A stretch of DNA of 64,000 nt from Allolobophora icterica. Lineage: Eukaryota > Annelida > Clitellata > Crassiclitellata > Lumbricidae. A model generated the notes under the pieces. It saw only the letters and a list, made by a program, of their open reading frames with translations, did not search any database and was not told where the DNA came from. Where the stretch lies: positions 79,469,641 through 79,533,640 of the forward strand of contig OY744606.1 of the NCBI GenBank assembly GCA_963556255.1, in the 5' to 3' direction. Below, in pieces: positions 12,357 through 22,500 of the stretch. Each line of letters begins with the position of its first letter. Positions within the stretch are counted from its first letter, which is position 1. Position numbers and translations under genes: made by a program.

Positions 12357-12655
12357 CAGGGGCGCCCGCAGGCTTAAAAAAGTTGGACGCACACCCAAAA
12401 AAAATTGGACGCACACACCTCCAGTTCCCTCCCATCCCTATCCGTCCTCTTTCCGCCGCTCGTAGTCGTACACTGAAAATGACTCTGAGTGACTCATAAA
12501 ACAATTAAGTTCAGATAACATCTATCTAATCTAATGCTTTAACACGCCGTGTTGCCGTTTAACAAAAATATCGATGCGATGCCTATTCCTTGTGTGGATT
12601 TGATTTGGTGGGTGGACGCACGTGCGTCCAGTGCGTCCGCCTGCGGGCGCCCCTG
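12357..12655. mobile_element. hAT MITE, 299 bp
   Basis: Left CAGGGGCGCCCGCAGGC and right GCCTGCGGGCGCCCCTG are perfect inverted repeats (17 bp). Target duplication CCCAGTAC at 12349-12356 and 12656-12663. No ORF. Confidence 0.93.
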
Positions 12656-12894
12656 CCCAGTACAGATGTACGCAGAGGATGAAGATGAGAGAGTACTAAA
12701 GAGGGTAATGATAAATGCAGATAAGGGGACAGTACCGGTAGTTCATTTCTTGCAGACGTCAATTTGAGACAACCCCTTAAAGAGACCTGATAAGTAAGAG
12801 TAGATTAAAGAATTCATTACAGCCATTTAGGATAAAACAAAAGGCACAGCTCTAATTTTCAATAAAAAGTTAAATATACTGAAAAAGTAAAAAA

Positions 12895-15800
12895 TTACAG
12901 AGTTATGAGATTAGACAGAATCACCTTAATTCGATCTCTGTTGAATTTTGGTGATGAAGGTTCGCTGTTAACCGGCGAGAGTTGATCACTGTCATGTGGA
13001 ATCGACTGCCTTGGAGGCTGGTGCGATGGAAGAGAGTTCTTCGGAGTTGGAAGTGTCAGTCTTTCGGGGACGGACATTTGCAATTCGCCCGATTTTGACA
13101 ATCCCTCAGACACACAAGACCCGGAATTTTCAACGGTTTCTCTGTTGAGAGAAGTTGTATCTCTCACAGTACCTCTGTTATCACCTCTCACAATATCTCC
13201 GTTCGACACGGTTTGTTTGAGAACAGATCGTTCAGAAGGTGGGTTATTTCTTGCAGATGAATCGCGAGACTGGCTAACTGTCTTGGTACGGATACAAGTA
13301 CTAATATCCTTGTCACAAGATCGTGTATCTGACTTGTCATGACTTACAGTACCTGCCGGAACAACACTCAAAGTAACCTGTGGATATGCCGTATCCTCAG
13401 GCATCTCCCGGTTGTTCGGCTTTTTCGTCAAGCTAGTGAACATATCAATGGACGACCGACGTTTTCTTGAATGCAATGACTTCCCTACACGTAGTTTGTC
13501 TGTTGCAACACTCCAACTTCGGTTCTCAGACAATTTGCAGTTACTACCAGAATCGCTCTGCAGTGCTCCAGCCTTCCTATTAAACTCTGTGTCCTCTTCA
13601 GCTACAGTAAACTCTAAAGGAACTGTCTGAATATTGTTTACACCCTTTGTGGCTATACCTCTGTCTTTCACTGAATGCGTAGCTGCGTGGTTGGTATGCG
13701 ACAACCCAGACTTATCATGCTGTGTATGCTCCAACCCTACAGCTTTACTTAATTCTTCTCCAGTCAAAGCTGGGTTTGTGACTCCTGTCACTCCTATCTT
13801 AGACTTCTTGTTCTGTTCTTTACTTGAACAATTTGGTTCTTTTGCAATTTCATGCGACAATGTTTTCAACCCAGACGTTACGTTTGTGACCACATCAGTA
13901 TTACCTAAATGCCCACTGTCTGATGGTTGCTCTACCGTAACTCTAGCAATCACATCAACCTTTTCTCTTGTGTCAGTTTTCTTAGATTTTGTGCCCAAAT
14001 CACCTTTATGTTTTTTCTGATCTGGTGCACTGTAAAGAGTCCTCTGTCGTTTTTCCGATCTGCCAAATCGAGTGTTGCTTTTCTCGCCCTCTGTCTGACT
14101 TCCGCTTGAAATTACCTCTAACACATGATCGATGTTGAAAAGCTTTCGTTTGTGATTATCCGGGAGTTTCCTGAAATCGCGTTTGGCAAACAATGCCATC
14201 GGATCTCGTCTCTGGCTCAGAGAAAGTCTGTTTCGTTTTGCACGAATCAAGGATTTCTGAGTTTTCTTTTCCCCACTTTTCTGCTTGTTATCATCCGTCG
14301 TAGCATCGTCACTTTTCCCTGTGGCTTTTTTGTGTGTTGCAACACTCGTCACTTTCAGTTTGTGAGCAGAATTTTCGACTGGATCGACTACGATGTGAGA
14401 GGATGAATCGCTAGGTTCAAGTTCTGCATGCAGCTTTGTCGATTCAGCAGATTTGATGAGAAGTTCATCAAACGAATCCATTTCTGTTTGCTCTGACTCA
14501 TGTTCCGTTGGTTTCGAAGTCGTACAAGGATGTGTATCAGTACAACCCTGTTCAGACATGCGAGGCACTTCACCACTGGCATGAGCGACCATGTCCAGCT
14601 GATGCAAGGATTTGGTTCTGTTCTTGGGCTGGTTATCAGCTAGCGACGTTGTTGAACACCCTACTGAAGCACTTGTTGATGAAGTGGTGCCAGCAACTGA
14701 AACTGGCAGAAGCACATTAGCACAGGCCACAGATAATGAGGTCAATGTGGCAGGGTTAACATGCATATCTGATCTGGAAGTAAACGTTTGTAGGGCAAGA
14801 CCTGCGATTGAGTTGGCTGCAGATATCTGGTGAGAGACCGACAGACTAGCATGGGCCAAATGATCTGATACTGACACTCTGGCAGGGGCCATCTGCTTAG
14901 AAAGTGACATTGTGGCAGAGGCCTCTTGATTAGCCACTGACACACTTGCAGAGGACAAATGGCCAGAGACTAACGCAATGGCAGGGGCACCTTGATTAGT
15001 GACTGACACACTACTGGAGGCCAAGTGGTTGGAGACCAACACATTGGCAGGGACTGTCATCTTAGTGACCGACAGTGGATCAGGGTCCGACACACTGGCA
15101 GGGGCCCACTTATCAGAGACTGACACATGGGCAGGGTTCAGCTGACATCTGTCCGATGTGTGAATACGACTTAGTGACATATTTAATTCTCTTCTTGCAG
15201 CCTTGGTTCTAACTACAGGAACGTCATTCTTCGTCACATCATTCGTTCTCACGTCTTCTGTTCTCACGTTAACTGTTATTGAACCTGTTCTAATGTTACT
15301 CAAATTCTCATTGTCTTTTCTCACATTGTCTGTTTTCTCATAATCTTTTGCTGTTCCTGTGTCACCTGCTCTAGTGCCACCTGTTTTCTCACCTGATATT
15401 CTCTCACCTGCTTTGCTCTCACCTTTTTTATTTTCTAATTTTTCACCTGCTTTGCTCTCATCTGTCTCTGTCTCACCAGCTCTTTGACCTGGTTGCTTTG
15501 GAGGTGACATCCAAACACGGCCAACAATTCTTCCAGGGGAAACTTCCTCCACTGGAGCCTCTGTTTCAGAAACACGTTGAGAGGTGTTCGACGACTTAAC
15601 ATCATCCCCATTTCTGCATTTCTCAGCTTCATTTTCACGAGCGGCAGAGCCGAAAGAATGGATGTCTGGCAGAGTGGACCAATCCACACTTCCACTGTTA
15701 GAAATGATTTTCTCATTGTTAGGAGCCATTTCATTATTGGAAGCATTTCTGCCATGACGAGGGCTCATACCCGAATTAAGGACATTCCCAACATCAGGCA

Positions 15801-16581
15801 CCTTTGGACAGCTGCTAGAACCTATAAGTGAATTAGGAAATTTTCCTACACTAAGAGCATTTTCAGCAGTACATACACTTCTACATGTACGACTGCTTTC
15901 AACAGCACTCTGAACATTTGCCCTGCATGAAACACTCTGACCGTTCTGAACATTTGCACCGTTCCGAACACTTCCGCTGGTAGGAATACTTCCACTATTT
16001 GCAACATTTTCAAAATTCGGAACAGTCCCGTTGTTTGGAACATTTCCAGTTTCGGGAACATTTCCGTCATCAGGAATATTTCCACCTTTGGAAAAATCTG
16101 CAAAAACAGGAATGTTTCCATTGTTGGGAAAATTTCCACCAGTGGGAACATTTTCACGAGCATCAGAAACAGCTTCCCAACGTGAAACATTTCTCACACA
16201 AGGAGAATTTTCGACGCGTGGAACAATTCTGGCACCGGTAACAGGAGCGGTTTCAACAGTGCAAGGTTCAAATGATTGCGACGAGCATCCGACTTCCTCT
16301 GGTCGCATCACGGGAGAAAGTGGAAAATCCGGTTCGACAGGACAATGCTGCGACGAAAGATAACCAATCTGGGTCGACTGAATGAACTGTAAGTTCATTC
16401 CGCTTCCAATAATTGGGTCAAGTCGTTCTGGATCACTGCAGTGCAGACTGCCGGTCGTAACCGGATCAAGGATTGATTCTTCCAGATGGATTTTCTGCGC
16501 GAACGGTCCTGAAACAATCGGGGTTCTTGACAAAGACGGAGTAGCTGCAGGGATGCTGGCTGGAGAATCATCCTCTACAGT
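12895..16581 (-). CDS. OB-like protein, terminal exon 6 (residues 403-1630)
   Basis: Acceptor atatcttag then ACT GTA GAG in phase 0. It is open for 1228 codons to the stop at 12897-12895, and such a long AT-rich frame is strong evidence for coding. Contains a hexapeptide repeat (GNVPNN-like, 15913-16152), an 11/22-residue VSVSxHLA repeat (about 14833-15137) and a Lys/Arg-rich segment around 14060-14260. It ends SPKFNRDRIKVILSNLITL. Confidence 0.75.
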   Translation of the reverse strand, partial: TVEDDSPASIPAATPSLSRTPIVSGPFAQKIHLEESILDPVTTGSLHCSDPERLDPIIGSGMNLQFIQSTQIGYLSSQHCPVEPDFPLSPVMRPEEVGCSSQSFEPCTVETAPVTGARIVPRVENSPCVRNVSRWEAVSDARENVPTGGNFPNNGNIPVFADFSKGGNIPDDGNVPETGNVPNNGTVPNFENVANSGSIPTSGSVRNGANVQNGQSVSCRANVQSAVESSRTCRSVCTAENALSVGKFPNSLIGSSSCPKVPDVGNVLNSGMSPRHGRNASNNEMAPNNEKIISNSGSVDWSTLPDIHSFGSAARENEAEKCRNGDDVKSSNTSQRVSETEAPVEEVSPGRIVGRVWMSPPKQPGQRAGETETDESKAGEKLENKKGESKAGERISGEKTGGTRAGDTGTAKDYEKTDNVRKDNENLSNIRTGSITVNVRTEDVRTNDVTKNDVPVVRTKAARRELNMSLSRIHTSDRCQLNPAHVSVSDKWAPASVSDPDPLSVTKMTVPANVLVSNHLASSSVSVTNQGAPAIALVSGHLSSASVSVANQEASATMSLSKQMAPARVSVSDHLAHASLSVSHQISAANSIAGLALQTFTSRSDMHVNPATLTSLSVACANVLLPVSVAGTTSSTSASVGCSTTSLADNQPKNRTKSLHQLDMVAHASGEVPRMSEQGCTDTHPCTTSKPTEHESEQTEMDSFDELLIKSAESTKLHAELEPSDSSSHIVVDPVENSAHKLKVTSVATHKKATGKSDDATTDDNKQKSGEKKTQKSLIRAKRNRLSLSQRRDPMALFAKRDFRKLPDNHKRKLFNIDHVLEVISSGSQTEGEKSNTRFGRSEKRQRTLYSAPDQKKHKGDLGTKSKKTDTREKVDVIARVTVEQPSDSGHLGNTDVVTNVTSGLKTLSHEIAKEPNCSSKEQNKKSKIGVTGVTNPALTGEELSKAVGLEHTQHDKSGLSHTNHAATHSVKDRGIATKGVNNIQTVPLEFTVAEEDTEFNRKAGALQSDSGSNCKLSENRSWSVATDKLRVGKSLHSRKRRSSIDMFTSLTKKPNNREMPEDTAYPQVTLSVVPAGTVSHDKSDTRSCDKDISTCIRTKTVSQSRDSSARNNPPSERSVLKQTVSNGDIVRGDNRGTVRDTTSLNRETVENSGSCVSEGLSKSGELQMSVPERLTLPTPKNSLPSHQPPRQSIPHDSDQLSPVNSEPSSPKFNRDRIKVILSNLITL

Positions 16582-19500
16582 CTAAGATATAGAAGATAAA
16601 AGAAAACACATTACACAAGACAGCTATTTGTGAAGTATTTATTTAAATAATACTAAAAATAAAAGAAGAAATTTATGAAAGTAATTAACTAAGTTAGTAC
16701 AAACTTAAATACTGAAAATTGATCACCAAAATAATTACTAAGTAACAGTTTAAACAAATATCAAATAAACCAATTCAACTATTAAAGAACACTTACAACC
16801 AATTTAGCTATTATTTACTATAATCAATTATAAAATAGCAAATTTTTTTTAATTTACCACTTTAAATTACAAAAAAACATTTTAATTTATTGTCTATCTG
16901 AGTACTAAAATCAGTTTCATTATTACCAGTTTATATAATAAATACCGATATATTTACTAATTACCAATTTAATGATTAATTAACGAATAAAAATTGCATA
17001 AACATGTGAAATGCAAAGATAAAATTAAAATTATTTTAGAACAACAAAAAATATACAAACTAAATACTGAAATTGATTAGTAACCATGTTTTCTGAGGAA
17101 TCAGATGAAGCAAGTCTTTGTCCGAGCATCTCCAGATTCGGGTCAAGTTGAAGGTCGTTCGGTTCGAGTTGAAGGTCATTTGGTTCAAGTTGAAGGTCAT
17201 ATGGTTCAGGTTGAAGGTTATTCGGTTCGTGTTGAAGGTCATTCCGTTCAAGCTGAAGGTCATTTGGTTCATCGTCGCACGAGAGACGAAGACTGGAGCT
17301 CGATGACCACATCTCTTCCCTTGGTGGGAATTCTTGGACACACAGTTCCAGGACGGGAGGAAGCTGAGCAGAACAGGGAACTGGAAACGGAAGATTCCTC
17401 TCTTCCAAATCGTTGTCTGCTCTTGTTCGATCCGCGACGGACTGCTGAGTGTTGAACATAAGGGAGTCGCCGACTTCCACCCCTACCTCGACCGTGGTTG
17501 GTCGAATCCTCGGTTCGAGTTGACTCAGCGTCACCTGGACTGATGCATCACAAAGAATCTTGGGATGATTGGTAGGTAATGGTGGTGGTGACTGGTGACG
17601 CACATGAGATGACAGGTCTGACTGGATTGCAATGTCGGAGTGAGATGATGGAGGCAGCGTCGGTGTTTCTTCGACCGGGAAGTAATCGGACAACCATTCT
17701 GTTAGAAAGAAGAAACAAGGCACATGGCTGAGCAATTCTGAACTCACAAATATGGCAAAGTGAAATTACTAGGAGCCGTTATATAGCCCCTATCCTAGAT
17801 AACTACTCAAATGCTCTCAATGGGAAAAGAAGAGTTTTCAAGTGTTTGCATGCAGAATTCCTGGCTAAGACAATGTGGTGATCCAAAGGGAGGCCATTCC
17901 AGGTGGATCCACAGGGAGGCCATCCCAGGTGGAACCAAAGGGAGACCATTCCAGGTGGATCCACAGGGAGACCATTCCAGGTGGATCCACAGGGAAGCAA
18001 TTCCAGGTGGATGGCCTTAACCACAAAAGGGAGCAAAGCTGCACGCCTGCACCGTTTCGCAGACCGGTGACAAGAGCTCTGAAGACCGCCACCCGTTAGT
18101 ATACCACCACTTTAAGAATCACCACCTTAAGAACCGTCACTTTAAGTACCACTACTTTGAGTACCACCACTTTAAGAACCACACTTTACACAATAAGGGT
18201 AGACAGTTTTCCAGCTACCTTCAATGGCATCCAGTCTCAGCTGGTCTTCAGTGCTGATCAAAAAGTTTTTTAGGGCAGGAGGTCCATGGAAGGTCGCGCA
18301 CCGATACAGATCGTGCATTGGCTGCGAGTAGGTACGAGGTGTAGCATCTTCCGACATCTGTGCCATCAGAAGAGAAACTGCTAAGCTTGATTCCGCTAGG
18401 ATGCTGCCCTCTGCTGGCTGCCTGAGAAACAACACAATTAAATTATTAGTATTATTATTAGTAGTATTATGCATTTATTAAGTGCCACTCTCTATTGACC
18501 AAGCATCAATCTATGGTGCTGACAATTGTGAGTGAAGGACTTTCTCTAGGTCCCTACACAGAAACTGCCTCACGGGAGGAGGATCAAACCCATACTCTTC
18601 AGTGTCTTCACGTTACAAGGCGAGCACTGTAGCCAATCTGCTAACGTCACCTACAATATGTAACTAATTCGGAATGCAGTGCAGTCAGGAATACAAGTCC
18701 TGAAACTCAATTCTGCTTTAGAACACAGCAAGAGAAGAAAAGCTGTCCCTTAAGCCAGCCTCAGAGGAAGCCATGGGTATGAAGTGTTAGCGACTTCATT
18801 TTCTTAGCCTCGGCATATGAGGGTGGGTGCCATCTGACCTTCCCATGTCACTTTTGGCCAACTAACCATGATAGTCTAGTGGTTAGCATACTGGACTGTT
18901 AATCAAGAGGTTGGGACTTAAATTCTCGTAGGGGTATGTGGGTATACCTGTACCTGACCCGTACCTGTTTAAACACAATAAACAAATAAAACAGAAGCCA
19001 AAGATACTTAACAAGTTACGACAGTAGCTTTGAAGCCTTTTCTGCAGTTCTGGACGCGTCATACTGAAACGATACAGAATAACACAACAAACTCATTAAA
19101 TAATGATCACGGCTTCGTCTTGGAGCGTCATCGGTCGATGCTTTGCACATCAAACATTGAAGCTATAGCAGTAGCTAATTACTAATTAATCATATATACA
19201 ACATCTGGTTGTTTTGTAAGTGGTTTGGGAAGCTCCATTTACCATTTATTTACATTTACACTTGAAAACCATTTCTTATGTCATTTGCCCACATATCTAA
19301 TGCAATACAATAGAATGCAATACAATAGAAAACAACAAAATGTAATACAATTCAATACAATGCAATGAAATGCAATATAATACAACTGTATCTGATATTG
19401 TCCTCCTTCCAAAGTTCAGAAATGCACACACGACCATACGACAGAACATCGATGGTGTTGAGCAACTGTGAGTGAAGGACTTTCTCAAGGTCACTACACA

Positions 19501-22500
19501 GTAGCCATTTCAGAGGAGCTCGAACCCTTGTTCTGTGTTAAAAAGCGAGTGCTCTAACCAACCGGATACCATGTCTTGTCTAATAAAGGGGAGCTATTAA
19601 TGCATTGAGGAATCACTGAGTCATACCAAAACGATGGGTTTTCCTTGGGAGTAAATCCATGGTTGAGTGAATCTAGATTGCATGCATTGACAATCAAGAC
19701 CATTTGTCCACCATCGCAGTTCTACAAAGAAACACCCACAAAAGGCTTTTAAAATACAAAACATCATTCAGTGCAATCACTATTATTATTATTATTATTA
19801 TAATTATTATTATTAAAGGTATTATTATTGCATGTATATATGTAGGTATCAGATTATCTGGACTTTTAGCAAATGCATTTTAGGAATTCCTCAAAAGCAC
19901 TATGAACACGGCTGTCCAAGGTATCTGAACAGGAGCGTCTCAACGCTGGAAAAAGTAGAGTTTATCTATTATTGTTATTATTACTATTACGCATTTATCA
20001 AGCAAAACTATTCAAGAACCCAACATCAATCTACACCACAGGGTAGTAGAAAGTGAAGGACAGTAACCATCTCAGGGGAGGAGGATCGAACCCATACTCT
20101 CCGCGTTACAAGGCGAGCAATCTAATCTTGGATCACGTGTTCCATGTTCCATACTTGCGCTACACTTAACTCTGTTGGTTTTTCATTAATAAGGGGCCAT
20201 CCATATATTACGTACGCAAAAATCCGGGAAAATTGGACCCCCTCCCCCCCTGTTCGCAAGCGTACTTTCTTCCACACCCTCCCCTGCGTACGTACACTTG
20301 ACGCACCCCCCCTCCCTGAAGACCAGCTCCAGACTGTCTGCACTTTAGGCCAGATTGAAGGATGAGTGAGGGCCAATATAGACAAGTTATAGGCGTCTCG
20401 TTCACAGCACAGAATAACTGCATATGGCTTTATATAATGTAATAAAATGCCATCGGATGACTATAGGACAATACAGAGTTATAAATAGGCTAATGTGGAC
20501 GTCATAATTAGAAATTTATTTTGCGTACGTACACTTTTGTCCCCCTCCCCCCGTTCGCACCCGTACGCAAAATCGCCTAAATCCGACCCCCCGACCCCTC
20601 ATTGCGTACGTAATATGTGGACGGCCCCTAACAAGTTCTATTATGTTAACATTTAAGCTCTGATACACATCCCAAAATGAAACATTTGATATTGAAACTT
20701 GTGGCAAACAGTGGCTGTAGATAACCATTGGTGGACCTTGAGACCAACCTGGCTGGCGGCTGGCGTCTCGTATCGTACGCGATACTTCTTCAGAAGCAGA
20801 TTACAACTGTCCCAGTCGATCTGAGAATCATCGCATCTGACAGAAACATCAAGTTCACTTGAATCTAATGGTAATGGTGATCGGAGATTTATAAAGCGCC
20901 ACTTCAAGAGATGCATCTGAGGCACCCGAATGTAAAACATCGAAACTTAACACCAGGCCTACGTTTTACTCCATTGGCTTTCCATTCAAAATTCGCACTC
21001 GCTGTTTACTCCTCAGCTTTACTTTACTTCACTTCTGTACCTCTGCACAACTTTTTCGCTCCTAACGATGTACATCCACACTTCAGATTCACATCTGCTG
21101 ACCTTGTAAGTGCTTAAAATAAAATTTTATAAAACAAAAGGTAAGGGTCAACCTCCTCCAGAAATCTCACTATGTCCAGCTGTATTTGATGTTGCCCTCC
21201 TTCCAAAGTTCACAACACACGACCATATGACAGAACATCAGTGGCGCCGAGCAATTGTGAGTGAAGGACTTGCTCAAGGTCCCAACACACAGTAACCATC
21301 TCAGACACATGCTCTCCGTATTACAAGGGGAACGCTCTAGCCAATCAGCTCCCATGTCTCTTATTTTAAACGGGAGCTATTTATAAATGAATCGAGGAAT
21401 CATACCAAAGTGAGCGAGTCATACCAAACGATGGGTTTTAGGCCACTCCTCTCAACCTAAGTATAACCCAGTTCCTCTTCCTATGCATCATTTGCGAGGT
21501 ACTTAAAATGTGCTACAGCAAGTGTCTCAATAGATGACACTGATAGATAGACAGATACATACACCCATAGATACACACACACACACTGTCACATGTACAT
21601 ACATACATACATATAAGACTGCAGATTTATGACTTACAGAATGCCTGATGTGATCGCCTCCAAACTGAAAATGGCATCCATGAATAGGTCACCATCAGAA
21701 ATTTGTTTTCGAACAGACCCATCTTCAAACGGACCGGCCACATGCTGCAACCCCAGAACAAAACAAAAACCTCAGCTGTGCATCCTCTGAATGATCTGCA
21801 TATGACCATTTCCGGAATAGGGGAATAGGTGCATTTCAATACTTGTGGTTCTAGGCATCATCAGGTACAATTTGATGACATTCGTAACAGTCCCCAAAAT
21901 ATACCCGCACCCAGAAAGCGATTCTGATTATTGAAGTGGTGCTATATAAATAACTCAAATAAATAAGTAAAATAGTCCATGCTAGTTTTCTGGATTTAGA
22001 ACTATTGGGTCTATTTGATTTATCATCACTATCGGAAAGTCGGGTTTCAGGAATTAGGTTAGACCAGGGGTGGGCAAACTTTTTGCACATGGGGCCACAT
22101 TAAGCGCCAAAAAAATTCGGAGGGCCGGATAACTAGGGCATAGCCGGGTGCCGTTTTTCAACCGGGTACCGGGTCCGGGTAGTTTGAATAAAAATCTGCC
22201 GGGTCCGGGTACCGGGTCTTAAAACTAAAAGTAATCTCAAATCTCTAATCCGAACACAATGTAGCGAGAAAATAACTCCACTCTACCCTCTATGAATCAA
22301 TTTCAGAACATTTTAATAAACAAGGAAAACAACTTCAATGATAGAAAAGGGTGGGAGAGAGGGACTAGATGGCGTTCTCAATAATCAAAGAGAATTGTCC
22401 GCGGCGGCGCGTATAGATGAAATGAGGAGGGGAGAGGAACTTGCTGGAGCTCTCTATAATCAAAGGAAATTGTCGGTGAATAGGCGAAAGGAGGAGGGGA

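Noticed and set aside
20837..20864. Longer exon 3 of the OB-like gene starting at 20864
   Set aside because: Its AG lies in a SINE tail with a poor pyrimidine tract and its phase does not match exon 2; the acceptor at 20837-20838 does.
21627..21839. Minus-strand ORF MKCTYSPIPEMV... over exon 2
   Set aside because: It is the alternative frame of a real exon; the frame entered in phase 0 from the tgcag acceptor continues through all later exons.
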